Shown in pieces: positions 45,641 through 57,889 of a stretch of 64,000 nucleotides of DNA. The translations under genes and the position numbers were made by a program. The DNA lies in the NCBI GenBank assembly GCA_950295325.1, contig OX485805.1:1178501-1242500 (forward strand). Reading direction: 5' to 3'. Source of the stretch: Polytrichum commune. Lineage: Eukaryota > Streptophyta > Polytrichopsida > Polytrichales > Polytrichaceae. The notes below the pieces were generated by a model. That model was not told where the DNA came from. It saw nothing but the letters and a program-made list of their open reading frames with translations, and ran no database searches. The first letter of the stretch is position 1; each line of letters opens with the position of its first letter.

Positions 45641-47404
45641 TTATGTCTTTCTATTGGATGTTGCAATCTCTGTGGCTTTTGTCAGTGCATCTTCCATCAC
45701 AGTTTCAATGGTCTGATCTGTATCAACGTCCTCTTCCTTTTCAACACAGTCTGGTTCTGTTTCTTCTATTTTCACCTCAAACAGAGTTGTCTTCATGTTC
45801 ACATCCATGGCCATGCTCTGAAATTTTGGTTGAAAAACTTGTTGAAGACCACAATGACTCCACCCAACCTGGATCATGTCAGGTCGTTGAATATGTTGCC
45901 ATGCTTTGAGTAGCCAAGCACATAGTTGAGGCTTCAAAATTGTCATCTTAGTATCCACCTTAATATGTTTTGCTGCTGTAAACTGTAGTTGCTTCATAAT
46001 ATCATCAGAGGTGAATGAGTCGAATTCTTGCCTGAACCCATGTTTGAATGGCTTCTGAAGAATAACATCAGCTGGTTGGAAGACACTAGTACAATTTGCT
46101 GGCACAAAAATGATAAGGATTTCTTGGTGATTCTCTTTCATCCAAGATATGAACTCCTTTGACTTGTGCACACTCCAACAATCTATCAATCATATCAATT
46201 TTGTGTCCTTGTCCAGCTTCAAATGCCCAATTTGTTTTTCTCTGTATGGTTGTAGTATCTTCTCCACAAATGCTTTGCATGTTTCCACATTTGACCAATG
46301 ATTCTCAGAGTATGTGAGATGCCATCCAGCTTCCTCACATGCGATTCGCCTAGCATTTAGTGGAGGTAAGCATTTTGTAGTTGTTCCTGTAAAAACAACT
46401 TGGAATGGTAAAACATTTCCAGCTGCTGTTGATGATACAGAGACTGTAATCTGCCTTTTGTCATCTGCCCCATGAATTAGAATATGTTTTGATCCTCTTT
46501 TTTCCGATGTGTAAGCTCCTCCTGTTGGAACCAAGTGTATGCCAGTCTGATCTGTGTTGACAAATAACTCCTCAGGAATGGAGTATGCCTTTGTAAGATA
46601 TGCAGCTCTGTAAGCCATTTTCAAACCTTGTTCCTCCTAATCCTTAGGTAGCTTTCTTGCTGTCCCTGTAACCTTCCTGTAACTCCAATCTAAGTTGTCT
46701 CTAACAAATTCACGACACCAATGTAAACTGACCTTGAAAGCTGTTTTCCCATCTTGTTGGAATAACTTAGGTTCTTTTGTGGCAATTAGGGTTCTAATCC
46801 TAGTTCTCACACTAGATGCAAACAATGGCTGACCTGTCTCTCTAAGAGCCAGAAGCATTTCGAGTATCTCCTCTTGTAGGTCATGATATGTTGACAGGAC
46901 ATATTTATGCTGAGAACCTTCAGTGAAAGAAGATTTCTCATCATAAATTTTTTTTTTCACCCCCTCTTTTAATTCTCCAGAGGGGGTGAACCAATTGAAG
47001 AGAGAGCCTCTAGTAAGATCATCATAGACACTTCCAATCTGCCCTGGAAGCTTGTACTTTGCTTGCAAATACCTTAATGCGGAAGTGTAGTTCTTGTGAA
47101 CTGTCATTGCAGCATGAATTGGACCCCAAAGAGAAGGGAGAAACCAATTTGTGTAGTTGCCTCTAACCTGAGCCTTCTTTGTGGTTGATGCCTCTACCTT
47201 CTCCACCTTTGGTGTTAGCAATGTTGCTTGAAGCTCCTTCTTGGGCCTCCCAACTGGCCTCTTGATAACCTCCTTCTCCATTCCCTTCTCCAGCTCCAAT
47301 CTTCTTTCCAACATTGCAAACTCACGTTCCACACTTGCTTGCATCTCTTCTTTGTCAATAGGCCTAAACATACATTGCAAAGTCCTCTGGCCTGCCATTT
47401 TCAC
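45641..47404 (-). pseudogene. DDE transposase with two in-frame stops
   Basis: A single frame from ATG at 47404 to the terminal stop near 45641, about 587 codons, broken only by TAG at 46637-46639 and TGA at 46190-46192. The N-terminal part is charged with an AT-hook-like KRPVGRPKK. DDE motifs: VNTDQTGIHLVPTGG, LIDCWSVHKSKEF and VPANCTSVFQPADV, giving three acidic residues. Both stops stand where Trp would fit (KDxEEQGL and KLIxLIDCW), so each is one G-to-A change from TGG. No frameshift: inactivation is recent. Closest to pogo-like DDE_1 transposases. Confidence 0.87.
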
Positions 47405-48439
47405 TTTATTTTTCTACAATATCTCTTTCACAAATGACATACCGTAACTCACAAAACCTCTTCCCTACATACAAAAACTCATTGATACACGACAAAAGTG
47501 TAGCACACAACAATATCTCTGCTTAAGGTTACCAATGCAAGCGATTAGGGTAAAGTTGAATGTAGAAGTAGCCGTCATCCCTGATGAAAGTAACCCTAAC
47601 GTATGAAACTGGATGAATGCCTAACTTATATTTAATCATAATTTAAAACTGCCCGACTTTGAGATATTATTTTTTGAACTGCCTAACCATTTTTTGCACT
47701 TTAATTAATTATTAGGCAAAAGAATGCCCAAGCTGCTAGTAACCTACGGTACGATGCGTCATGCTTTGTCGGACAGTTGAAAAGTAGGAGTTTGCTTAAT
47801 ATTCTACGTGAAATTCTATTAAAATTTGGCGTGGACAACGAAGCCATGGATTTACTGCATGCGCACAAATTGATGGAAGAATTGTTGAACAAAAAGAAAG
47901 CCCTTTTGATCTTGGACGATGTTAAGGATGAAGCTCAAGTGGACGACATTATACCAACGGTCATTTTAAATCGGAGCAAGGGTACCACACTCATTATAAC
48001 AACTCGTGATTGGGGTGCTATTAGAAATCGTGTGAGGGCCAGTGGTACAAGATTTGATGTGAGCAAGTTAGATGATGATGCAGCAAAAACTCTCTTCAAC
48101 ATTCATTCTTCTTGGGAAGCATCTCATTTATCACCACAATTTAATGATATACGGGACATAATTGTGGAAGCTTGCAAGGGCTTGCCTTTGAGTTTGAAAG
48201 TCGTGGGGGCATACTTACGTGGAAAAGGAAAGTTGCGAAGTTGGGAACGTGCATTGCAAAGGATGAAAAGGGGAAGAAATTTGGACGGGGAGGATGATGA
48301 GATATGGAATACCTTGAGAGTAAGCTTCGATGATGGTTTGACTCAAGAAGAAGTACCCTTTTCACATTCGACGACTTTCTATCCCAAATGCTATATAACA
48401 AATGCAAATCTTGGTTAGGCCTCTCTCCGCCACATTTGA

Positions 48440-48902
48440 CAAAGGTTGCATTCTTGAGTTGAGGTGTGTCTCTCATGCTTCAGCCCCTCTCACCACATTT
48501 TGATGTTTTGTTTGTTTGATCATGTGTGTAATCTAAGGGTGTAATTCTAATAGGCTTGAGGATTCAGCCCTTCACACCAGATTCTCATCTTCTTTTGTGT
48601 TTGACAATGTGTGTAATCTAAAGGTCTATTTCTACTAGGCTTGAGGATTCGGCCCTTCACACCAGATTCTCATCTTCTTTTGTGTTTGAATATGTGTGTA
48701 ATCTAAGGGTGTAATTCTACTAGGCTTGAGGTTTCGGCCCTTTACACCAGATTCTCATCTTCTTTTGTGTTTGACAATGTGTGTAATCTAAGAGTGTAAT
48801 TCTACTAGTCTTGAGGTTTCGGCCCCTCACACCAGATTCTCATCTTCTTTTGTCTTTGAATATGTGTGTAATCTAAGGGTGTAATTCTAATAGGCTTGAG
48901 GA
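48440..48902. repeat. 85-bp satellite, about five units
   Basis: The motif GTGTGTAATCTAA recurs at 48524, 48609, 48694, 48779 and 48864, exactly 85 bp apart. The units also share CACACCAGATTCTCATCTTC. The array follows the end of NB-ARC homology and is cut at about 48903 by the retroelement tail. Confidence 0.93.
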
Positions 48903-50214
48903 TGCAACCGAGACAACTTAGTGGAAGCGTTGAGGTCTCGCCTAGATGTGTCATGTTAGGCTAGTAGAGCCTAACGGGGGAGGCCCCAAAGGAGGGGCAA
49001 CCCAAGTGAGTCCCAAAGTAGGTGGGTCTAGTATAGGTTAGGTCCTTGGAGGAGAGATCCAAGGTCGCTGACGGACCACCTAACGACACCTTTGGGACTA
49101 TGCCAAATTTGAAGATGCATTGTGGGGGTCGCGCCCTAAGGTAAACACAATGCGGCACCATAGAGGATGGCAACTTGAGAATTGGTGTGCCGACTACGAG
49201 TATAGTCGATGAGGGCATCGACTCCGTTTGGTGGGGGTGAGTGTCACGCACCTCTCCATGAGGAGTGCCCGAAACACCATGGGCACAAGGGGGACCCCAG
49301 AGTGACACCCGGGACTTGTGGCGCCGTTGGTGAGAGGGCCCAAGTGATCCTAGTGTGGGCAAGGGCCCCGGGCGTTGGGAACGCCTCCCACCCACGGAGA
49401 CTAGGATGCACAAGGGTAAGGCCATGAGCTATGCGTAGCTCATGGCGTGGTGATTTCAGAATGCTCAAGATCACCTCAAGCGGAGGTGTGAGCTAGGAGT
49501 TATGGCCATTTGAGTGGGGCGCTGTCCCGGGACAGCGCCCTGGTACAGCAGTGCCTGGGAGTGATTCCCGGGACTGCCAAGGTTCAAACAGGCATAACTT
49601 CCCCAAGACGTGCTCGAATGGGGCAAGTGGGGAGTCCATCGGCATCTACGTGAAGCGTAGATGAAGATGGAGTGGTCGGTTGTTATGATCAGACATCATA
49701 CAAGGAAGTTATGATGGTCTGAAGCTGCTAGAGGCTTCTTAGCCCAGCGGCTAAGGGAGAATGTTCACTTGGCCCCAACTCTTGGTGGAGAGACAAGAGG
49801 TTGGTTGACGGTGGGGTAGGGGCCCCGTGTAAAGTCCTAGAGGCTTATATGGGTGAGGTGGTGTGGCCTCACCCACCCGAGGCCGAACGGCACGGCCTCC
49901 ATGGGCATTGGCCCAAGGTGAGGCCATAGTTGCCTAGTATGGTTCGGGTTGTTGTAGTGTTGCTCCGGCAACGCGATGATCAACATGGGATTGGACTTCC
50001 ATGGATGGAAGTCCACATCTAGGAATGGGCTACCGATTAAGGGGTGAGTCCTGAAAGCAAAGTAGGAGGGTTGGTTTCCTCCTATGAGCTATATGGTCCG
50101 GGGTAGGAGGAGCTAACCATTAGCATGGCGGAATGCGAATGGTTAGCGCTCGTAACCTTTGCTAGAATTGAAAATTGGCAAGATTGTCAAGGGGGGCTAG
50201 CAAGGGTTGCGACA
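48903..50214 (+). mobile_element. 5'-truncated family-A/B retroelement tail with 3' LTR
   Basis: 48903-49241 aligns with the 3' region of B from about 16712 and ends in the same purine tract. The LTR is 49242-50214, again 973 bp, starting TGTCAC (one change from TGTCGC) and ending GCGACA. A few percent diverged from B by eye. Everything upstream is missing at the junction with the 85-bp satellite. Confidence 0.9.
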
Positions 50215-53200
50215 TGGCAGGTTCGAGGGGGAGGTCACGGCAAATCTGGTGAACTTCTTGTCGTGCTGTTTCCATATTGTAGACATGGTCTAGTCCACAT
50301 CGAGTGAAGTCCTAGTAACACGACAGACAATATCTAGTGAACTTGTAGTCAAGTTATAGTCAACTTCCACTGTTGTAGTTGTAGTCAAGTTATAGTCAAC
50401 TCCAACTTGTTTACGCGGACATATCATACACTGTAATTGGTTTATGTCTGATTAATGCAATGAAATGCAAAACGGTCTTACTGCAGGCAGTAGAGTTGCA
50501 ACGGGATCCAAGTCGTGAGGAGATTGAGTATGAGATGCAACGACAAAAGGCTCGCAGGAAGCAACCGGTAGGCACTTCAAATGTGTCCCACATATCTGCT
50601 AGCGCAAGCGGAGCGCAGGTGTTGTCTCCATCCCTTGCAATGGAAGTAAAATCAATGAAGCGGGACTTTTATACCCGAATGGATGGGATAGAGGCAAGTG
50701 TGAAGGCAATCATGACAACCCTAAACATACCAGTTGTGGAAGACCGTAATACTTGCAATGTGCAGCGGCCCTCATCATTCGAACAACGGCAGTCAACTCC
50801 GAACACGGATAGCATGGCTCCGGATCAATCCACAGGAGAGAATATGATTACCTCACAAAGATTGGGCGGACTTCACCAGAGTACATCTGAGTGCTTGCTG
50901 AATTCGGTAGCGTTTCTCAGCAGAGTTTAACATGAATATGCTTTGGCCAATTTTTGTATGTGACCACCCTACACCCTAAACCTTGACTACATATTGTTGT
51001 CCATGTTTTGTAGTTCCCAGTCCAGAAATTGGCCTCATCAAAATCCAAAGGAGATTCAAGAGAAGAATGTCCTGAAAATGACAACGCTCCTGTGGTATAC
51101 GCACACACTACAGATGAGCAAAAAGTGACATCTACAACACTCTGAACATAGATCTTGTGACCACAACATATCCAAATACATATAATGTTAGCATTAGAAG
51201 TTGATGATGTTGTTGTTCTCTCGAGTTTGAATTCTGGACTTCATTCTCTTGAATTGGGTTGCTTTGGAATGTTGTCTATTGTTGACTTAATGTTAGTCAG
51301 TTGGATTTTCTGTATAGGGGAAGAAACGGAAGGCAGAAGATGGAAGTCCATCACAACAGGAGGTTCCAGAATTGGACAAAGAAAATGATCAGGAGGTAAG
51401 CTCGGGCTCAAGGGAGAAGGTGGCCCCAGATGTTGCAGTTGACAAAGAGGGTGGGATAAGAACTCTGAAGAAGAGGCCACGGGCCACGGAGTTGCAGAAG
51501 CTACAGATTGGAATCCATGAACCACAAATGCCACGGAAATTATGAACTAAACACTATGTGGAAAAAATATTCGGAGAAGATTGGTAAAACTCAGGTGGAA
51601 ACCTCAGGGAGGGTAGTCATTGGTTGGAGTAGCAATATACGTGCGAACAAATGATAGGGTATTTAAAAAACATGGGGGCAAAAAATTATAATTGGACTTA
51701 AGAATAATATAGGGTATCAAAAATAACACTGGACATCTTTAAAGTACTATAGGGTATGGAATAATAGGTAATTTGGAATTATAAGTAATGTAAGCCATTT
51801 TTATATTAACCCAAAGTAGAAATTTACATAATGATAGCATGTGAAAAAAATAAAAATTTGAAAGTAATACCCCCCTATAAAATAGTGGTTGTTCGCACCT
51901 ATATCCTTACTTTTTAACACACTGCCCCCCCCCCCCCCCCCGAGGTGGAAACAAAGAGGGCTGGTAAAGAGAAGGTTGTGGAGGAGAAGCAACCACCTCC
52001 AAGAGCCAAGACAGGTGATGTGAAGGCACCCAAAGAGAAGGACGGCAAAGGGGATGATGCAGGAAAGCGCCCCCCAAAAAAAGGTGTAGCCAAAACCATA
52101 AAGGTACGACGTATCTATCACTTTCTCAAATTTTACATAGACATTGTTCTTGGAATTGTGACAGACTAGTCAAGTCTTGGAACAGTGTGACTAACTATAG
52201 TCACCATGTGGAAATACTGCACTTCATCATAGACATTTTAGTAGAAGCTATGACTATTAATAATCACTCTTGCGGTTTTTGCTTTGCTCGCTGGTAGTAG
52301 TCAACAAAAGAGAAGTCATGTATTCACAGTCAGAACTATAACTAACCCCTAAAAGTCGTCGATGTTTTTGTAGGAAATAGACACATTGAAGGAGATAGAA
52401 GCAGTGCCACACATTGAAGGAGACAGAAGCAGTGCCACCCTTTGCATCATGAGACATTGTAAAAATCATGGGAATAGGAGTCGACGAGGAGTCGCTCTTA
52501 GTAGGGGACGGGAGGGTCACGAGTCTTCCGGGGGGGACAGTGCATGGAGTAGTTATTTGTGAAGGGACTGTGTCCGTGGAAGTGTTGCGGAGCCACGATG
52601 ATGCATATGTGTTATATCGGAGCATAATGTTAGATGATCCACCAGTCACAAAATTGGCAACGCCGTTGGGCAGTTTATTTTGTGGCCCACAGAATGTTTG
52701 CACCACAGTCCGGAAGCATAGCTCTTGTTATTCTCTAGAAACCTCAGCTTGCTTATAGGAGGACTATACCCAGAAATTTTTATTGTCAATATAACTTGGT
52801 CTTTTTACCCATGTATGGAATCCCACCAGTATTCGTTTCTATGGAATGGTTGAGATGCGCAGCTAAGCTTGTTACCACAAATAGTGTAGCCAAGCATACA
52901 TAAATATGCATCTACTTCTATCACTAGTCATATTAATTTGACTACTTATAATAACAATATTCAAAATAAGGACCATAACTATTTCACATGTAGTGACTAG
53001 AATCAGTCACCAATCTGGAATGTACAACTAAAGTGAATTAGTAGAAGTGACTTTGCGTAGTAATTTTCAATTGAAGTGAATTACTGAAATGATTGTTGGT
53101 GGTAGTGGTGAAGAAGACTATGTTTGATGACTATTGAATGCCAATAATGTGACTAGTTTTAGTCAAAGTAAACCCTAGATTGTCCACCATGAACTACAAC

Positions 53201-53745
53201 AACAAAATGCCTTGGGAATTGAACCCTAAATGTAGTGGAGACCACACATAGATATGAGCTTGACTAACCCGTTACTAATCCTCAACTACTCTTTGACTAA
53301 TCCTAGTCCGACTAATGTGACTAAATATAGTGGAATGTTGTACCAAAGATGACTATTTTTTTATGGATCATACACATTTATTATGACTAGAGTAATTATT
53401 GACATGACTAAGCATTTACTAGGTATAGTCAGTATATCGTGACTATCTTTAGTACAATGGACACTACTTGTTTACTAATGTTAGTCAACAGTGCGTGACT
53501 ATATGTAGTGAAGACGGACGATGTCCCAAGGGCGGTGCCAATCGAGGTCCCAAAAGGGCCTTGGGAACGCGCATAGGGAACGAAATGCCGACAGAATAAA
53601 CCATAGTCAGCTTGTTGCAAGCGACTGGTCCGACCTGACAAGCATTTTACTGACTTTGCGACTACAGTAATCCTAGTCAAGTACCTGGTTTTATACGATT
53701 TTCAGTCAAAAACCCCAGTCAAAAAAGCATGTTTTTGGCATAGTG
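50215..53745 (+). mobile_element. Probable CACTA-type element, left end not found
   Basis: The right end reads ...TTTTTGGCATAGTG at 53732-53745; in reverse it starts CACTATGCCAAAAACATGC. Short TAGTCA/TGACTA motifs are very dense near that end (52840-53740) and present at the left (50335-50400), like the subterminal transposase-binding motifs of En/Spm elements. Exon-like coding pieces on the plus strand are at about 50485-50890, 51015-51154, 51315-51545 and 52380-52758. I could not find the matching left terminus, and the 973-bp LTR at 50214 may have replaced it. 17 consecutive C lie at 51925-51941. Confidence 0.5.
50485..52758 (+). pseudogene. Exon-like coding pieces, possibly a CACTA accessory gene
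   Basis: Piece 1 follows a CTGCAG acceptor and reads AVELQRDPSREEIEYEMQR, then a Ser/Gln-rich tail; the RDPSREEI stretch resembles the region of plant En/Spm-type transposase genes that reads GREPSRAEI. Piece 2 (from 51015) is FPVQKLASSKSKGDSREE. Piece 3 (from 51315) is GKKRKAEDGSPSQQEVPELD with basic runs. Piece 4 (52468-52758) is VGDGRVTSLPGGTVHGVV and then DDAYVLYRSIMLDDPPVTKL, stop. Order and composition fit a transposon-encoded protein with disordered middle, but the exon structure is uncertain and similarity is from memory of the family. Confidence 0.35.
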
Positions 53746-54898
53746 ACACCTCCCTCCCGTTTACCTTTTTGACTACTCAAGCTAACACAACTTCTACTGT
53801 TTTAGTATTTTTTTTATGGTTAAGTTGTCATTTGGGCACAACATTGGGCTCACACTCACCCACAATGAGATGTCCACTAAGGTTTCACTCAACAATGCCA
53901 ACCCACCCAACAAACTACCACCTCCTAACAACAATAAACCACCACCAAAGGCCACCTCCAAGATCGCAATGCGCTCCACGAACAACAAAATCGCCATTGC
54001 CACCCACACAATACAATGCCACAAGGGTAAGCAAAACCACTTGCACCCATCATCTAGCAAACAATTCCATAAAAAAAATCCAAAATTCAAAAACAAACTA
54101 TCTATAAACTTACCTCCAAAAAAACATTGGCACCTCCACATGCGCCTCCACATGATCAAGATCAAGCACCTTCCACACCAGATCCATACTAAAAACCACA
54201 CAAACCACCAAAGCACGCCAACACACCCTAAATCAATAAGCCACACTTTGACACCTAATTACCCAAAACAAACAAACCACCATCAACTCAAATCTGCCAC
54301 AAAACTCAACTAAAATCGGATCCACAACGCCAAAACACTGGAACCCATATAGATCTACACACCACAAACCACCAAAAACCACCAATCTTGCTACATCTCC
54401 ACCCACCACACCGCCCAAGATGGGAAAACACCCCACAAACACTCACCTGCTCCGAGGCTGGAAAAAAGAAACCCACCAAAAAATGCAAAAACTCCAAGCT
54501 CAAACAAAACCAATAATGCCAAAATAGACAACCCCACCACCCACAAGATTACTCTCAAATACCCCAATACCTCACACATTCTCTCATCCAACTCACCATC
54601 ACCCCAGCCTCAATCAAGATGATTTCCATAAGCTACCCCCTCGCCACCAACCAAGCAAACCTCCCGGATCATTCCATACATGCCCCCTACAATCACAACC
54701 ACAACATAATCCCACAAATGGCACTCCCAACTCATAGACTACAACATACAATACACACACATAATACAACCACCAAAATACCCCCCACACACACTTTAAC
54801 CCTACAAGCATCCACACTACCCCACTCTACAAACACCCGCATGCCACCCGCCACATCCACCCACCATAACACCCATAAAATGAAAAAAACAATACCAC

Positions 54899-55652
54899 AT
54901 GCACACATCACTCACCAACCTAACCATAAAAAGGGTACCACATACATATACATCACATACAACCTCACACATAATACATACAATAACCAATACAAAAACC
55001 AAAACAACCCAACCCCCCCAATCATCCCCATCAACACAAATATCCCACATAGGCAATATCTACCACATAACCCACACACACCAAAAAAAACCCAAAACTA
55101 AAACCATACAATACTACACTTGGAACAACTCCGCACTCATCCTCTTACACGGAGACATTGAACTCAATCCAGGACCACTATCAAGCATTCTCAAAAACCT
55201 CCCACCAGATTACACACAAAGACAAAAACAATATTTCATACCACAATATTCCAAACACACTAACACTCAAACCCCAATACACACGCCTAGAGAAACTATT
55301 TGAACCACACCTAGCCCAAACCACCCCTAGCTCCCAAAACCAAGATCTAGCACATCTACAAAAACATTGTGCTCTCCTCTCAAAATATCCCACACACCAC
55401 CAACGATATGCACTTATAATAGCCTACAACCCAATACCACACATATGTAACCAACAAATGGCCAAAAATATGGACCCAAGGTATTTAACCATCCTAAGAA
55501 GACTTCACAAACTACAAATAGAAGCACACCCAGGTTCAATATATAGAGATAACTACCATCACTTTAGCACAACCACAACCACCATAGCTCATGCATATTC
55601 CAACATCAACAATAAAATTCCCAAAGGAATACCCATAACCACAAAAACCTAA
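54899..55652 (+). pseudogene. LINE frame with 2A-like peptide, frameshifted
   Basis: Frame 54899-55303 is rich in Thr, His, Asn and Pro and contains LILLHGDIELNPGP, codons for GDIELNPGP at 55151-55177. This matches D(V/I)ExNPGP, the 2A ribosome-skipping consensus, with the usual leucine-rich stretch upstream. A frameshift between about 55200 and 55290 moves the continuing protein to the next frame (KLFEPHLAQTT..., KHCALLSKYPTHHQRYALII), which ends near 55652. Family knowledge: 2A-like motifs occur near the N-terminus of some non-LTR retrotransposon polyproteins. Confidence 0.6.
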
Positions 55653-55730
55653 ACACAGAACTACCCCACTTCCCACTAAAAATAATACACGAACTAACCA
55701 AATGTACCCAAAAAATAAGAGGATACCACT

Positions 55731-57805
55731 TGTGATGCAGATTTTTGGATGAGAAGAGTGAATTTTGGTATTGACGAACATCTGAAGGAAGAATTTCACT
55801 CAAAACTTTAAAAATAGTAAAGGAATAGGCAATTAGTCAATTAGAAAGGGAAACTAGCTTGTGGGATACGAATCTCTATGCTGACCGTAGTATAGAGATC
55901 TCACAAGGCATGGAATGGACATGTGACAATTAGAGATGCATTTTTGGTATCACAGTTCTTAACAGATGTGACTCTTAGGTAGGGTAGGATAAGAAGGAGG
56001 AGAAAGAAGACATAAGAGAGAGAACATTAATTTTTTACCTTCCTATCGTGAAGAGAGTAGATCTCCAAAACTTGTTTGTCATCTCCTTAGATTCTCGAAA
56101 GTAATTGGGTGTGAAACCCTTAGTTTCCTTGTAAATCATATTTTGAAATATATCAAGTTACATTTCAATCATCTCACTCTTGCCCGGTGTGTTCTTGTGT
56201 GTTGGAATGTCGAGTTCTGTTATCTAATCTGAAATCAATTTGGGAGTGTGACACTCTTGAATGAAAGAATGTGGGATTTGTGTATGTACATCAAAGACAG
56301 TTTGAGTGAAGAATCTCTTGGACAGTATCTTAAGGTTGCAACTACAGAAGAGTAATTTCTTGGTGATTGGAATAATTGGATGTGAAGTCCTTGATAGGGC
56401 AGTAGTCTCGGCTTTACGAAATATATCCAGTTGGACCAATTAGTTTATGATCAATCCAGATTGTGGTGTCGATAAGTAACTTTCTGGATCTAAACTGGAT
56501 TGATTCGTAGTTCTCCAGTTTGAGTATCTTTGGATAGTATTTTAATGTTGTGATTACAAGAGAAGAATTCTGTGGGATTTTGAAGTGTCCGGGTGTGAAG
56601 CCCTGGGGATGTTCTGTGAGCTCCCCATTGATGTAGAATTGTTCATGAACTATTGAAGTGTTTATTTTCTTGTGAACAGATTAATACAAGTTCGTTTCTA
56701 AATTGAAATTATCTGGAATGTGGGAAGGTCCATAGAAGACCATTCTTGGTTGACATGCACTTGGGGAGTGAGAAATTCCACCTTGTGTAAATGTTGAAGT
56801 CATTCACGTGGAATTAATGTAAGAAGATCAACATTGAATGAAATAGCCTGTGTAGAACTTTGGAGTGGACTTGCGAAGGAATGCAGGAAGTTCCTCAAGG
56901 AGCATTGTTAAGACCCTAGATTCCCTAGAGTTCTCAAGGAAAAAATCTTTGAGTTAAGCGTGAGCATTTTTGAAGTAACCTGCTCTGATAAAGAATATGT
57001 CTGATTGTATACTTCTTTGAGAGGGTCATTTGAACTCCACTGATCCAACATACTGTTCGAATTACTCGTTTGTTTTCACGTAGGTAGCGAAGTTGTCGAT
57101 GATTCCACATCAGGGGACTTGAGAAAGTGAATCTCTGATAAAAAAAATCAGTCAGGATAGTCGAGACAAGAGAGATAACGTTGAAAATTCTATAGAGCAC
57201 AGGGAGAATTAAGATTTGGCGACGAAATCCTTTCCTCAATAACAGACGGGTGAATGTGCTGGGAAGATCTGCAATCATCTCATTCCATTTGGTAGAATCA
57301 TGTAAGCAAAGGAACAATGTAATTTCATTGATTCAAATGGGCCCACAAAGTTAACGAAGTAAGCTGGTTACTTGGGACTAGACTGTCTACTGGTGACTTG
57401 GATACTAGACTCGAGTTACTGTTCTGGTCTGATTCGCTTAGGACGCTGCTCGCTTGGTTCCCGGTATGTGGTTCCGTTACTTGTAACTAGACTTTTATCA
57501 AAAATTACTAAGTCCTAATTTTTATAAGTATGGAAAATTTATGGCAGAAATATTTGAGGTAGTTTTCATAGTTTCACCATGTGTTTGAAGAGTATTTCTT
57601 AAATTAATCAATTTGTGGTGAGAGAGCGACAATTAAAGTCAAATGAGAGCACATCCCTTCTGATAATTGAGTGTTAAACATATTCCATTATCACTTTGAA
57701 CTATCAATTGACCTTATCGTGACAAACTAAAGATACATCTGACACTTATTTAGTCTTCCCTGGGTGTTTTTTCAAGTGGACCCCTGGCATAAAATCTTTA
57801 CTACA
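55731..57805. mobile_element. 2.1-kb solo LTR in the LINE
   Basis: Starts TGTGATGC, ends TTTACTACA, flanked by CCACT (55726-55730) and CCACC (57806-57810). Base composition returns to A+C-rich exactly at both edges. Same ends and near the same length (2,075 against 2,134 bp) as 8324-10457, though the interiors are strongly diverged. No gene inside. Confidence 0.75.
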
Positions 57806-57889
57806 CCACCCCACCACATATGCAACAAAAGACTACAACACCCCCCCCCCCAAAACCACACAAGACCAACCAACCCACACACTAATACC

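Larger units (their letters stand above)
44136..47749 (-). mobile_element. TA-target transposon with dead transposase and captured rRNA
   Basis: 3,614 bp. 25-bp terminal inverted repeats start CCGTAGGTTACTAGCAGC; TA is duplicated at 44134-44135 and 47750-47751, and the intact site CATACGATGC is visible in the receptor gene (37988-37997). TA target plus a DDE transposase fit the Tc1/mariner-pogo superfamily. Transposase is on the minus strand (45641-47404). The left third holds foreign GC-rich sequence: a pyrimidine-rich stretch at 44480-44620, a 47-bp tandem repeat and a 26S rRNA fragment. Confidence 0.9.
43823..48352 (+). pseudogene. Partial NB-ARC duplicate, split by a transposon
   Basis: 43823-43965 copies intron 1 of the receptor gene. 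43966-44135 copies the start of exon 2 (P-loop GMGGIGKTTLAKAIFDD). After the transposon at 44136-47749 the copy resumes at 47752 (YDASCFVGQLK) and runs to about 48352 (SFDDGLTQEE), then ends abruptly. There is no kinase exon, MHD region, LRR or C-terminal part. Before insertion it could have coded about 260 residues of NB-ARC. 47752-47925 differs from exon 2 at many positions, whereas 47926-48352 is almost identical to it, which suggests patchy gene conversion. Confidence 0.88.
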
